Source: Bacillota bacterium
Lineage (GTDB): Bacteria > Bacillota > Clostridia > Lachnospirales > Lachnospiraceae
Reading direction: 5' to 3'
Length of the DNA stretch: 64,000 bases
Assembly: GCA_023386315.1 (NCBI GenBank)
Contig: JAEWJZ010000008.1
Location: 1 to 64,000, forward strand
Below the pieces are notes generated by a model that worked only from the letters and a program-made list of their open reading frames with translations, was not told where the DNA came from and ran no database searches. The position numbers and the translations under genes are program-made. Shown one piece after another: positions 16,877 through 26,717 of this stretch. Position 1 is the stretch's first letter; each line of letters begins with the position of its first letter.

Positions 16877-17662
16877 TTATTCCTTCTTATTCTGCTCTTC
16901 AATCTTCTTCTGCTTATATTTAGGAAGAGATGCCAGTAACTTCTCCCTGAGCACATAAGGTGAATCTCCATGCTGCATGGATACAATCCCTTTTAGGATA
17001 ATTTCTTTTGCCATAACTTCCTGCTGGCTTTTTACCTTTAGTTTTTTTGCAAATGGATTCCATAATACATAGCCGGTAAATATACCAAGGATCGTTGCGA
17101 TAAATGCGGCAGCAATCGCTTCCGCCATTCTTTCCGTATCATTGATTGAGGACATGGCAGCAATCAGACCAAAAACTGCACCCAGAACACCCAGGGTAGG
17201 AGCATAGGTACCAGCGGATGAAAAGATGCTGGCATTGATTTCATGACGCTTTTCCATGGCACTGATTTCAGTTTCCAGAATTTCTTCGATCACCTCTTCC
17301 CCTGTTCCATCAACAAGCAGACGAACTCCTTTTTTCAGGAATGGATCCTCAAGCTCTTCTGCCTTTGCCTCCAGAGATAAAAGCCCCTCAGAGCGCGCTT
17401 TCTTTGATAAATCATACATCAGTTCTATCATTTCTGCTTCTGACTGACCTTTTTGCTTTGTAAAAAGAATCCTGAACAGAGATCCGATTGCTTTGATATT
17501 CTCTCCCGGAAATGAATTTAGAATAGTGGCAACCGTACCCACAATAATAACAAAGAATGCTGCAGGATTCAAAAGAACAGCAAAATTAATGTGCTTAAAA
17601 ATCATGGCACCTACAACAGCAATAATACCGACTATAACGCCAAGTATGGTAGTTATCTCCAT
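16877..17662 (-). CDS. motA: Flagellar stator protein MotA
   Basis: The 261-residue protein has four TM segments, two at the N-terminus (GVIVGIIAVVGAMIF, NPAAFFVIIVGTVATILNSF) and two after a cytoplasmic loop (TYAPTLGVLGAVFGLIAAMS, IAAAFIATILGIFTGYVLWNPF). The P-containing GTYAPTLGVLGAV motif and the A-to-F boundary match MotA. The loop bears charged residues that contact FliG. AAAGGAG precedes the ATG. It forms a two-gene operon with motB and suggests a motile organism. Confidence 0.92.
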   Translation of the reverse strand: MEITTILGVIVGIIAVVGAMIFKHINFAVLLNPAAFFVIIVGTVATILNSFPGENIKAIGSLFRILFTKQKGQSEAEMIELMYDLSKKARSEGLLSLEAKAEELEDPFLKKGVRLLVDGTGEEVIEEILETEISAMEKRHEINASIFSSAGTYAPTLGVLGAVFGLIAAMSSINDTERMAEAIAAAFIATILGIFTGYVLWNPFAKKLKVKSQQEVMAKEIILKGIVSMQHGDSPYVLREKLLASLPKYKQKKIEEQNKKE

Positions 17663-17796
17663 ATTTTCTCCTTTGAGTTTTCAATTATAAGTGGTTTGTA
17701 TGTCAGGATCTGGCAATCCCTTTGTGTCCAACCCGTTATAGTATAATATATTTGACGCCACTCTTGTGTTTCATAATTGTTAAAATTCGAATAAAG

Positions 17797-17827
17797 AAAA
17801 AAGCTGCCATGAATATTCATGACAGCT
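17797..17827 (-). terminator. Terminator of the DUF5722 gene
   Basis: A 13-bp near-perfect stem, AGCTGTCATGAAT/ATTCATGGCAGCT on the minus strand (802-827 region), followed by six T. Confidence 0.85.
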
Positions 17828-17833
17828 GTACAT

Positions 17834-19507
17834 TTATTTCTCTAATGATTTCCATTTGAAGTTGGGAACCACATCGGACCATTTCTGTATTCCGATTATG
17901 GATTTGGCAAACTCAGTCGTTTCCAAAGTACTCTTTTTCTTATCTATATCGTGGAACACCTGCCAGATCTTGCGCCGTTTTGTTGCCACAATATCATCTC
18001 CCTTATTCATGTCACAGGCCCAAAGCCCAAAGGCAAGACCACTTCTTACCTCCAGCGGAGCGTCAACCTGACGGCTTAAGATGTAAGCATCAATATAAGG
18101 ATTGCTGTCAACCATGTAATAAGAATAAGCATAAGCCGCAGCCTGTATCTGGGAAACATCTTCTCCCGACTGGGTCTTTGCAGTAAATCCCTGTTCAGTC
18201 AGTATAATGTGCCTTACCTCGCCAGTAGGGGATTTCAAGCTGTCCTGAGCCATATAATCAGTCAAAGTGGTTAAATTCTTAAAATTAATAACCGGAGAAC
18301 TAAAATCGTTCTTAATCAGTCCGGTTTTATCATCATCCCAGAATTCCGGTTCTGTCATGGGGCATGGATATGGATGATAGGATAATCCCCAGTCCATCTG
18401 TCCCTGTTCGTTAGCAATGGAATTAAATGAATCAACTATTTGCCTGCCGCCGTATTTCAGTTTATTATCAATCTCATTATTCCAGTTATAATCCAGTGAG
18501 TAATAAACTCTGTCATTGGCGCTGGTGCTTTTAATTGCAGTATAGAATACACGAAATGCATTTTGATAGGCCTGGACATAGCTGGTTAAATCCCTGGCCC
18601 CCACATAGTTCCACTGCTGATTATTAATTTCATTTCCTATAATCCAGTTGGATATCTTTCCGTACTTGGGATTGGTTCCGTTATAACGCTCTGCAAGAAA
18701 TGATGCGATAGCTCTTGTCTGTTCAAATCCCTCCGGAGTAGCAGAATTGAACATATAATAGAATGCCTTGGAACTCTTCTTGGTTCCCGGATAAATCAGA
18801 TCAGGAGCCGAATCATTCCAGCCGTTCAAAATAATAGCAGTTACCGTCATGCCTTTTCCTGACAAGGCACTGATTGTCTCATCATAACTCTTAATGGCAT
18901 TGGTATCAAAATGATAAGTCTTGCCGTCATATTGATAATCAATTCCCTGACCCAGAATCTGATGGAATGAGATATTCGTTGCAACATGCTTCACTCCCAG
19001 TTCAAATGCATCTCCCAGCATATTAAGCTGAATGTTCAAACCTTTTTTTGTAAGAGGATCACTAAATTTATTCTTGTTTGCAGCCACTGCCTCCGGATTG
19101 GTAATGTAATGAGGCTTGCTGACAGGTATGTATTTGCTGCCATCCCAGACTGCCACAACAAATTTACTGTAGAGCCTGTCCTGTAACGTATTACGGTTTA
19201 ATGAAAAAGTGAATGCGGCAGAATCTCCCAAAGATGCTTTTGCTGCGTAATCAGTTCTTCCTTCCAAACTGTTTTGATAGGGCTGAAGCTCCACCAGATA
19301 AAGTACACCGTCAGTTCCCTGAGCAGGTGCGTGATTAGAAACTTTTACTGTTACGCTGGTTAAATCCGAATTAACGAGACAGGACTGGATTACAGCCTGA
19401 TCATCCGAAAACACTTCATCCGCTAACGAAACGAAAGCAGAGGCACAGCATAAAAATCCAGCCGCCAAAAGTCCGGTAAAGACTCTGCTTATTTTAATTT
19501 TTTTCAT
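17834..19507 (-). CDS. Secreted DUF5722-type protein, putative glycoside hydrolase
   Basis: The 557-residue protein has a signal peptide (MKKIKISRVFTGLLAAGFLC, cleavage near SLADE), an N-terminal beta-rich domain of about 130 residues, then a TIM-barrel-like domain. Two glutamates sit in glycosidase clan A style positions: Glu293 in SNWIIGNEINNQQWN (acid/base-like) and Glu438 in HIILTEQGF (nucleophile-like), with WGLSYHPYPCP between. This arrangement matches the DUF5722 family, whose substrate is unknown. Glycosidase activity is therefore inference. It is monocistronic with its own promoter and an upstream inverted repeat. Confidence 0.75.
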   Translation of the reverse strand: MKKIKISRVFTGLLAAGFLCCASAFVSLADEVFSDDQAVIQSCLVNSDLTSVTVKVSNHAPAQGTDGVLYLVELQPYQNSLEGRTDYAAKASLGDSAAFTFSLNRNTLQDRLYSKFVVAVWDGSKYIPVSKPHYITNPEAVAANKNKFSDPLTKKGLNIQLNMLGDAFELGVKHVATNISFHQILGQGIDYQYDGKTYHFDTNAIKSYDETISALSGKGMTVTAIILNGWNDSAPDLIYPGTKKSSKAFYYMFNSATPEGFEQTRAIASFLAERYNGTNPKYGKISNWIIGNEINNQQWNYVGARDLTSYVQAYQNAFRVFYTAIKSTSANDRVYYSLDYNWNNEIDNKLKYGGRQIVDSFNSIANEQGQMDWGLSYHPYPCPMTEPEFWDDDKTGLIKNDFSSPVINFKNLTTLTDYMAQDSLKSPTGEVRHIILTEQGFTAKTQSGEDVSQIQAAAYAYSYYMVDSNPYIDAYILSRQVDAPLEVRSGLAFGLWACDMNKGDDIVATKRRKIWQVFHDIDKKKSTLETTEFAKSIIGIQKWSDVVPNFKWKSLEK

Positions 19508-19548
19508 CTTCGCATTCCCTCCATGCAGTCATAATCAGATACCCTACA

Positions 19549-19577
19549 ATGATACCTAATTTCCCTCATTTTTACAA
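19549..19577 (-). promoter_or_regulatory. Promoter of the DUF5722 gene
   Basis: TTGTAA (19577-19572), 17-nt spacer, TATCAT (19554-19549) on the minus strand, about 42 nt upstream of the ATG. Confidence 0.55.
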
Positions 19578-19583
19578 TAACGT

Positions 19584-19607
19584 TTTTATTACGTATTTGT
19601 AATAAAA
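19584..19607. promoter_or_regulatory. Perfect inverted repeat upstream of the DUF5722 promoter
   Basis: TTTTATTAC-GTATTT-GTAATAAAA: 9-bp arms, 6-nt spacer, ending 7 nt upstream of the -35 box. The position suits an activator-binding site. No T-run follows, so it is not a terminator. Confidence 0.5.
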
Positions 19608-19646
19608 CCTTAAGGCACAGAAATGCAGACTTCACTCCTGAATATT

Positions 19647-19686
19647 AAAAAGCCGAAACCCTCATAAACAAAGGGCTCGGCTTTTT
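19647..19686 (-). terminator. Terminator of tuf and the str operon
   Basis: AGCCGA/TCGGCT outer stem with an inner CCCT/AGGG, followed by TTTTT on the minus strand. Confidence 0.8.
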
Positions 19687-19693
19687 AATTTAA

Positions 19694-20887
19694 TTATTCA
19701 ACGATAGTAGCAACTCTACCTGAACCTACTGTACGTCCGCCTTCACGAATAGCGAAACGAAGACCCTGCTCCATAGCGATTGGGTGGATCAGTTCAACAG
19801 ACATTTCTACGTTATCGCCAGGCATACACATCTCTGTGCCAGCTGGTAAATCGCAAACACCAGTTACGTCAGTTGTTCTGAAGTAGAACTGAGGTCTGTA
19901 ATTGTTGAAGAAAGGAGTATGACGTCCGCCTTCATCTTTTGTCAGAACGTAAACCTGAGCTGTAAATTTCTTATGGCATTTTACAGAACCTGGTTTAACA
20001 AGACACTGTCCTCTTTCGATTTCAGTTCTCTGAACACCACGAAGTAATGCACCGATGTTATCACCAGCCTGAGCTTCGTCAAGTAACTTACGGAACATTT
20101 CGATACCGGTTACAACAACTTTACGTGTCTCTTCATGGATACCAATGATTTCAACTTCATCAGATACATGTAATGTACCACGCTCTACTCTACCTGTAGC
20201 AACAGTACCACGACCTGTGATGGAGAAAACGTCCTCGATAGGCATTAAGAATGGCTTATCTGTTTCACGAACCGGATCAGGAATCCAGCTGTCTACTGCA
20301 GCCATTAATTCCAGAACTTTATCGCCCCAAGTACCAGCCGGATCTTCAAGAGCCTTTAAAGCAGAACCCTGGATGATTGGTGTATCATCGCCTGGGAATT
20401 CATACTCGTTTAACAGCTCACGGATTTCCATGTCTACTAACTCAAGTAACTCAGCATCGTCAACCATATCGCACTTGTTCATGAATACAACGATGTAAGG
20501 AACGCCTACCTGACGGGAAAGCAGGATGTGCTCTCTTGTCTGAGCCATAACACCATCGGTAGCAGCTACAACTAAGATAGCGCCGTCCATCTGAGCAGCA
20601 CCAGTGATCATATTCTTAACGTAGTCAGCATGTCCTGGGCAGTCAACGTGTGCATAGTGTCTTTTCTCTGTCTCATACTCAACGTGAGAAGTAGAGATAG
20701 TAATACCACGCTCTCTCTCTTCTGGAGCCTTATCGATGTTCTCGAAAGCTACTGCCTGTCCAGTACCTAATCTCTCATGAAGTGTCTTTGTGATAGCAGC
20801 TGTTAAAGTTGTTTTACCGTGGTCAACGTGACCGATGGTACCGATGTTACAATGGGTTTTGTTTCTTTCAAACTTAGCTTTAGCCAT
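19694..20887 (-). CDS. tuf: Elongation factor Tu
   Basis: EF-Tu delivers aminoacyl-tRNA to the ribosome. The 397-residue protein has G1 GHVDHGKTT (about residues 19-27), the switch I ERERGITI segment, G3 DCPGHADY, G4 NKCD and G5 GSALKAL, then domains II and III ending GRVATIVE. It is last in the str operon but also has its own strong promoter (20950-20978), a common arrangement for high expression. It ends with an intrinsic terminator. Confidence 0.99.
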   Translation of the reverse strand: MAKAKFERNKTHCNIGTIGHVDHGKTTLTAAITKTLHERLGTGQAVAFENIDKAPEERERGITISTSHVEYETEKRHYAHVDCPGHADYVKNMITGAAQMDGAILVVAATDGVMAQTREHILLSRQVGVPYIVVFMNKCDMVDDAELLELVDMEIRELLNEYEFPGDDTPIIQGSALKALEDPAGTWGDKVLELMAAVDSWIPDPVRETDKPFLMPIEDVFSITGRGTVATGRVERGTLHVSDEVEIIGIHEETRKVVVTGIEMFRKLLDEAQAGDNIGALLRGVQRTEIERGQCLVKPGSVKCHKKFTAQVYVLTKDEGGRHTPFFNNYRPQFYFRTTDVTGVCDLPAGTEMCMPGDNVEMSVELIHPIAMEQGLRFAIREGGRTVGSGRVATIVE

Positions 20888-20949
20888 TTTATAACGTCCT
20901 CCTTAATTTATGCTCTTTCTGAGCTTAATTTTATGTTAGGCTGTTTTTT

Positions 20950-20978
20950 ATTATATGCTATTTGTGCACTATTTTCAA
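20950..20978 (-). promoter_or_regulatory. Strong tuf promoter in the fusA-tuf spacer
   Basis: TTGAAA (20978-20973), 17-nt spacer, TATAAT (20955-20950), about 60 nt upstream of tuf. Confidence 0.8.
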
Positions 20979-20989
20979 GCCTATTTGAG

Positions 20990-21021
20990 GGATTCCGGGC
21001 GGACTTCGCAGCCCGGAATCC
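20990..21021 (-). other. GC-rich hairpin between fusA and tuf
   Basis: GGATTCCGGGC and GCCCGGAATCC form an 11-bp stem with a 10-nt loop, just after the fusA stop and just upstream of the tuf promoter. No T-run follows on the minus strand. It may be a processing site, an RNA 3' stabiliser or a weak terminator. Confidence 0.55.
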
Positions 21022-21039
21022 AGTGGAACCTGTTAGGAA

Positions 21040-23160
21040 TTATTTGCCCTTTTTCTCTGTAAGAACTTTTTCCTGGATATTCTTCGGTACCTGCTCATAT
21101 TTCTCGAAGAACATAGAGAAGTTACCGCGGCCCTGGGTTCTGGACCGTAAATCTGTGGAATAACCAAACATCTCGGAAAGCGGAACGTATGCTTTGATCA
21201 TCTTACCGCCGCCGATGTCTTCCATACCTTCGATACGGCCACGGCGGGAGTTGATATCACCGATAACGTCGCCCATATATTCTTCCGGCATAGTTACTTC
21301 CACTTTCATGATCGGTTCAAGAAGAATGGAACCGCCCTTGTTCATCGCATCCTTAAATGCCATGGAACCGGCAATGTGGAATGCCATTTCACTGGAATCG
21401 ACTTCATGGTAGGAACCGTCGTATACAGTAGCTTTTACACCTACTACAGGGAATCCGCCAAGAATACCAGCCTTGGTTGCTTCCTCAATACCTTCCCCAA
21501 CTGCAGGAATGTACTCTTTCGGAATAGCACCGCCGACAACAGCTGACTCGAACTTGAACAGTTCTTCGCCGTTGGCATCCATAGGCTCAAAGCGAACCTT
21601 ACAGTGACCGTACTGACCACGTCCACCAGACTGTTTTGCATACTTGCTGTCAACATCAACTGGCTTTGTAAAGGTTTCCTTGTAAGCAACCTGAGGAGCA
21701 CCTACGTTTGCTTCTACGTTAAACTCACGAAGCAGACGGTCAACGATGATCTCAAGATGAAGCTCACCCATACCGGAAATGATAACCTGACCAGTTTCCT
21801 GATTGGTTTTTGCACGGAATGTAGGATCTTCTTCAGCAAGCTTTGCCAAAGCCTCGCCCATCTTGCCCTGACCAGCTTTGGTCTTTGGCTCGATCGCGAT
21901 ATCGATAACAGGCTCTGGGAATTCCATGGATTCAAGAATTACCGGATGCTGTTCATCACAGATGGTATCACCAGTTGTGGTAACTTTAAAACCAACAGCT
22001 GCTGCAATATCACCAGAATATACTTTGTCTAACTCACTTCTCTTGTTCGCATGCATCTGAAGGATACGTCCAACACGCTCTTTTTTGCCCTTTGTTGCAT
22101 TCAGTACATAGGAACCGGAATTCATAATACCGGAATATACACGGAAGAACGCAAGCTTTCCAACGAACGGGTCAGTCATAATCTTAAATGCAAGTGCTGA
22201 GAACGGTTCTTCATCAGAAGAATGACGTTCAATTTCGTTGCCATCCATATCAACACCCTTAATAGAAGGAATGTCAGTAGGAGCCGGCATAAATTCAAGA
22301 ATTGCATCAAGGAGCTTCTGAACACCTTTGTTTCTGTATGCGCTTCCGCAGCATACAGGAATGGCTTTGCACTCACAGGTTGCAGTTCTTAAACCTTTCT
22401 TTAATTCTTCAATAGAAGGCTCTTCACCCTCTAAGAACTGCATCATCAGATCATCATCTAATTCGCAGATCTTCTCTACTAACTCTCCACGGTAAAGCTC
22501 TGCATCGTCTTTCATATCCTCAGGGATATCAACAACAGAGATATCATCACCCTTGTCATCGTTGTAGATATATGCTTTCATCTCAAACAGATCGATAATT
22601 CCCTTGAATTCATCTTCTGCTCCGATTGGAAGCTGGATGCAGATAGCGTTCTTGCCAAGACGGGTCTTGATCTGCTCTACTGCACCGAAAAAGTTTGCAC
22701 CCATGATATCCATCTTGTTGATGAATGCCATACGGGGTACGTTGTAGGTATCAGCCTGACGCCATACGTTCTCGGACTGTGGTTCAACACCGCCCTTTGC
22801 GCAGAATACGCCGACTGCACCATCGAGAACTCGAAGGGAGCGCTCTACTTCAACAGTAAAGTCAACGTGTCCTGGAGTATCAATAATATTGATACGATGC
22901 TCTAATGCACCTGGTTTTACCTTGGTGTTCTCATGCATGGTCCAGTGGCAGGTTGTAGCAGCTGAAGTAATTGTGATACCTCTTTCCTGTTCCTGCTCCA
23001 TCCAGTCCATGGTTGCAGTACCTTCATGAGTATCACCGATTTTGTAGTTTACACCAGTATAATAGAGGATACGCTCGGTTAATGTAGTCTTACCTGCATC
23101 AATGTGGGCCATAATACCAATATTTCTGGTTCTTTCCAATGGATATTCTCTTCCAGCCAA
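21040..23160 (-). CDS. fusA: Elongation factor G
   Basis: EF-G drives translocation and, with RRF, ribosome recycling. The 706-residue protein has the five GTPase motifs: AHIDAGKTT (about residues 18-26), [32 protein letters not shown] and the GSA motif, followed by domains II-V including [12 protein letters not shown] and the C-terminal [23 protein letters not shown]. It lies 15 nt after rpsG in the canonical str order. An AGGAGG site precedes the ATG. Confidence 0.99.
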   Translation of the reverse strand: MAGREYPLERTRNIGIMAHIDAGKTTLTERILYYTGVNYKIGDTHEGTATMDWMEQEQERGITITSAATTCHWTMHENTKVKPGALEHRINIIDTPGHVDFTVEVERSLRVLDGAVGVFCAKGGVEPQSENVWRQADTYNVPRMAFINKMDIMGANFFGAVEQIKTRLGKNAICIQLPIGAEDEFKGIIDLFEMKAYIYNDDKGDDISVVDIPEDMKDDAELYRGELVEKICELDDDLMMQFLEGEEPSIEELKKGLRTATCECKAIPVCCGSAYRNKGVQKLLDAILEFMPAPTDIPSIKGVDMDGNEIERHSSDEEPFSALAFKIMTDPFVGKLAFFRVYSGIMNSGSYVLNATKGKKERVGRILQMHANKRSELDKVYSGDIAAAVGFKVTTTGDTICDEQHPVILESMEFPEPVIDIAIEPKTKAGQGKMGEALAKLAEEDPTFRAKTNQETGQVIISGMGELHLEIIVDRLLREFNVEANVGAPQVAYKETFTKPVDVDSKYAKQSGGRGQYGHCKVRFEPMDANGEELFKFESAVVGGAIPKEYIPAVGEGIEEATKAGILGGFPVVGVKATVYDGSYHEVDSSEMAFHIAGSMAFKDAMNKGGSILLEPIMKVEVTMPEEYMGDVIGDINSRRGRIEGMEDIGGGKMIKAYVPLSEMFGYSTDLRSRTQGRGNFSMFFEKYEQVPKNIQEKVLTEKKGK

Positions 23161-23175
23161 AGCTTTTTCCTCCTA

Positions 23176-23676
<501 letters not shown>

Positions 23677-23823
23677 TCATACGAATAAACAGCTATTCAT
23701 TAGATCCTCGGTACTCACAAACATTGAAGTTGCGTTCGCGCTCGGTTTCTATCTATATAATCCTGCAACCTACAGGTTCAATATCTAAAGTCCGGCACTA
23801 GAAATTCAAATGTGTGGTATTAA

Positions 23824-24243
23824 TTATTTTTTCTCTTTAGGTCTCTTAGCACCGTATTTGGAACGAGCCTGTCTTCTGTTCGCTACTCCTGCAGTATCCA
23901 GTGTACCTCTAACGATATGATATCTGGTACCTGGTAAGTCTTTTACTCTACCGCCGCGAATTAAAACAACGCTATGCTCCTGAAGGTTGTGACCCTCACC
24001 CGGGATATAGCTTGTTACTTCGATTCCGTTTGAAAGACGAACTCTGGCGATCTTTCTGAGAGCAGAGTTAGGTTTCTTAGGGGTTGCAGTTTTAACTGCT
24101 GTACAAACGCCTCTCTTCTGAGGAGCAGAAATGTCAGTCGCCTTTTTCTGTAAAGAGTTGTAACCCTTCTGCAGAGCTGGTGCTGTGGATTTCTTAACGC
24201 CTGTCTGTCTTCCCTTTCTTACTAACTGGTTAAATGTTGGCAT
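23824..24243 (-). CDS. rpsL: 30S ribosomal protein S12
   Basis: S12 is in the decoding centre. The 139-residue protein starts [15 protein letters not shown]; the ATG at 24243 is better spaced from the AGGAGGTG site than one three codons earlier. It has the [20 protein letters not shown] and [20 protein letters not shown] motifs with the usual lysines, so no streptomycin-resistance substitution is evident. First gene of the str operon. Confidence 0.98.
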   Translation of the reverse strand: MPTFNQLVRKGRQTGVKKSTAPALQKGYNSLQKKATDISAPQKRGVCTAVKTATPKKPNSALRKIARVRLSNGIEVTSYIPGEGHNLQEHSVVLIRGGRVKDLPGTRYHIVRGTLDTAGVANRRQARSKYGAKRPKEKK

Positions 24244-24334
24244 TCCATTCACCTCCTGTGATATTGTCTGTGGTTGCTGTCATCTTCAGCTTAATTTACG
24301 CACAAAAACATGACGCGTTTATGCACGCCTAATC

Positions 24335-24363
24335 ATTATATACATATTGTTTTTTTTTGTCAA
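24335..24363 (-). promoter_or_regulatory. Perfect-consensus promoter of the str operon
   Basis: TTGACA (24363-24358), 17-nt A-rich spacer, TATAAT (24340-24335) on the minus strand: an exact sigma-A consensus about 90 nt upstream of rpsL. Confidence 0.9.
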
Positions 24364-24390
24364 GGTTTTCTTTTTTAGATATATTTGCAT

Positions 24391-24427
24391 AAAAATGGAC
24401 CGCCGCAACAGGAATTTACGGCAGTCC
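24391..24427 (-). terminator. Terminator of the sugar-transport operon
   Basis: GGACTGCCG/CGGCGGTCC 9-bp stem (24419-24427 with 24397-24405) followed by ATTTTT on the minus strand. Confidence 0.75.
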
Positions 24428-24441
24428 GGATTTTTTTATTT

Positions 24442-25704
24442 TTATTCCTTCAGTTCTTTCAGCTTTTCGTTAATCAGACCATCCATTTCTTCTGTATACT
24501 GATCGACTGACTGCTTACCTGCAAGAACCTCCACCAGCTTGTCGCGAAGATCTCCCTGAACAGCTCCGGTCAGAGCCTGATACCCCCACTCTGCTCCCGG
24601 ACGTGATGAAGTCGCAGCCAGTTCTTTTGAAAATATATTAAAATATTCTTTGCCAAAGGCATAGTTTAAACTCTCATTTCCTTTTACCTGAGATAAGTAG
24701 CTGTTTTCTTCACAGTACTTCGCGTTATTCTCAGCCTTAGAGATCCATTCAATGAATTCTGCCGCTTCCTTTTCCACTCCTGTATTCTGAAAAGCAGCCA
24801 GATACTTTCCTCCTGGTACGGAAGAGCGTACTGCTTCTTTTGGAAGATAGGTCACTCCCCATTCGAAGTCAGTAATCTGATCTTTGTAATTGGCAATCAT
24901 CCAGCTTCCGGAAAAATGCATTGCTACCTGGCCGGTGCGGAATAAATTGTTGGGGTTTTCAGAGCCAAGCCATACAGAGGAAGGTACAATTCCTTCATCA
25001 TGAAGATCTTTAAAAAATTGTATTGCATGTTTATTTTCTTCCGTATTGAAATCTGCAGCATTCAGTTCCTTATTTAAAAGGCCGCCGCCTGCCTGGTAAA
25101 GAAGAGTTGAAAACCGCTGAGGCGATTTATCATATACAAGACCGTATTTGCAGCCTCCTTTTTCCATTACTGTCTTCATGGCTGCCTTCCACTCCTCCCA
25201 TGTCCAGATCTCATCCTCTGACTGGGGTACAGAAACACCTGCCTTTTCAAAAGCGGTTTTATTATAAATAAGTCCATTGGCGGTTACATCCATAGGCGCT
25301 GCCAGCACCTTGTCATCAAAAACAAATTTCAAGCCTTCCCCAAAGCTGTTTACAAACTCATCTTTATTTGAAACGTATTGCCCCAGATCAACCAGCTGGT
25401 TCTGAAACGGTCCTAAGTTAGTGAGCCTGGCAATGGCAGGCGCTTCTTTTCCATTGATCATGTTCTTAATCTTGCTCTCCAGATCAGAATAAGGAACCTC
25501 AATCAGCTCGATTTTAATGTCCGGATGCTCTTTCATGTACTCATCAGCAAGCTTCATGAAAGATTCTCCTTCCTTGTTGTCACTGAACCACACAACATCA
25601 AGCTTCTTCTCTTTGCTTTCTGCCTGTTTTCCCCCGCCGGAACAGCCTGTTAAGGTTCCAAGCGCCAATGCCCCCATAAGCAGCCACGATACCGTTTTTT
25701 TCAT
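24442..25704 (-). CDS. Sugar ABC transporter solute-binding lipoprotein
   Basis: A 420-residue family 1 extracellular solute-binding protein. It starts MKKTVSWLLMGALALGTLTG followed by the lipobox Cys and a Gly/Ser linker, so it is anchored to the membrane outside. The segments WFSDNKEGESFMKLADEYMKEHPDIKIELIEVP (about 38-70), MHFSGSWMIANYK and PGGKYLAAF are typical of the MalE/UgpB group. It is last in the operon with the two permeases, and an extended TGATAAAAT at 25737-25745 may give it extra transcription. The substrate is probably an oligosaccharide from uronate-containing glycan, judging by the neighbouring GH105. Confidence 0.9.
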   Translation of the reverse strand: MKKTVSWLLMGALALGTLTGCSGGGKQAESKEKKLDVVWFSDNKEGESFMKLADEYMKEHPDIKIELIEVPYSDLESKIKNMINGKEAPAIARLTNLGPFQNQLVDLGQYVSNKDEFVNSFGEGLKFVFDDKVLAAPMDVTANGLIYNKTAFEKAGVSVPQSEDEIWTWEEWKAAMKTVMEKGGCKYGLVYDKSPQRFSTLLYQAGGGLLNKELNAADFNTEENKHAIQFFKDLHDEGIVPSSVWLGSENPNNLFRTGQVAMHFSGSWMIANYKDQITDFEWGVTYLPKEAVRSSVPGGKYLAAFQNTGVEKEAAEFIEWISKAENNAKYCEENSYLSQVKGNESLNYAFGKEYFNIFSKELAATSSRPGAEWGYQALTGAVQGDLRDKLVEVLAGKQSVDQYTEEMDGLINEKLKELKE

Positions 25705-25784
25705 AAAACACCTCTCCTTTGTTATTTAGTATGTTCATTTTATCATTTACAGCAGAACAAAAACCTCATATTTCAGACATGAAA

Positions 25785-26705
25785 TCATTCTTTTTTGCTT
25801 TCTTTTGACTGGGCGTACTTTTTCGGTGTAATTCCGGTCATTTTTTTAAATACAGAGATGAAATGACTGTCGCTGTTATAAGAAAGCTCAAGTGCAACAT
25901 CGGTAACAGAGTGTCCTTCCTTTAAAAGAGCCTTTGCAGCAATAATCTTCTGATTTGCTATATACTGGGTCAGAGTAAATCCCGTTTCTTTTTTGAAATA
26001 ATGGCTTAAATAATACCGGTTCATATAAAATCTGCGGGAAATCTCATTTAAATCCAGCCGTTCTTCTACATGAGATGCAATGTACTTCTTCAACTGCTCG
26101 ATTCTCTCCCGGTAAAGGACAGGATCCTTAAATTCCTCTTCCAGCTTTTCTTCAAACTCCTGAGCAGGTTTATTTTTTTCTTTTTCCATAAAGAACTGGT
26201 ACATCTCATTGACAGAAGCAATCAGCTCCAGTATGGACAGCTTAATTCTCACGGTTGATTCCGCCCTGTCCCTGTTTTCCGAATGAATGCTTTGTTCTAT
26301 TTTCTCAAAAAGCTTTTCCACTTTTCGAAGATTTTCCCCTCCTAAATGGAGACGATGCAGAAATGGATCAGGACGGTTCTCAAAGAATCGTGAAAATTCA
26401 TAATGGAACACCTCTGCCATATGGCTTAACAGCTCCGGCTCAAACATGAGAACATATCTGTGATAAGTTTTTTCTGTGCCGCAGCTGGTACGGTGATATT
26501 CCTTATTGTTAATAAGAAATAAGTCTCCCGATCTCACATGGTAAGTGCGGTTTCCAATTTCCATTAAAGCTCCATCCGTGAGAAACAGGATAATTTCATA
26601 CTGGTTGTGAAAATGGAAACCCTGCATTGCCCAGTTTTCAGAGCCTCCATGGAAATAATACAATGAGTCAAATTCTTCAAAAAAAACCCGTTCTTTCATC
26701 TTCAC
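25785..26705 (-). CDS. AraC-family transcriptional regulator
   Basis: The 306-residue protein has an N-terminal cupin-like sensor (FHFHNQYEIILFLTDGALME, RSGDLFLINNKEYHR) and a C-terminal AraC double helix-turn-helix: LDLNEISRRFYMNRYYLSHYF (about residues 217-237) and SVTDVALELSYNSDSHFISVFK, then the FKKMTGITPKKYAQ signature. The first codon is GTG at 26705, favoured by the spacing from AAGGGA. It lies 12 nt after the GH105 gene inside the sugar operon and probably activates it in response to a sugar. Confidence 0.92.
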   Translation of the reverse strand: MKMKERVFFEEFDSLYYFHGGSENWAMQGFHFHNQYEIILFLTDGALMEIGNRTYHVRSGDLFLINNKEYHRTSCGTEKTYHRYVLMFEPELLSHMAEVFHYEFSRFFENRPDPFLHRLHLGGENLRKVEKLFEKIEQSIHSENRDRAESTVRIKLSILELIASVNEMYQFFMEKEKNKPAQEFEEKLEEEFKDPVLYRERIEQLKKYIASHVEERLDLNEISRRFYMNRYYLSHYFKKETGFTLTQYIANQKIIAAKALLKEGHSVTDVALELSYNSDSHFISVFKKMTGITPKKYAQSKESKKE

Positions 26706-26717
26706 AACCAGTCCCTT

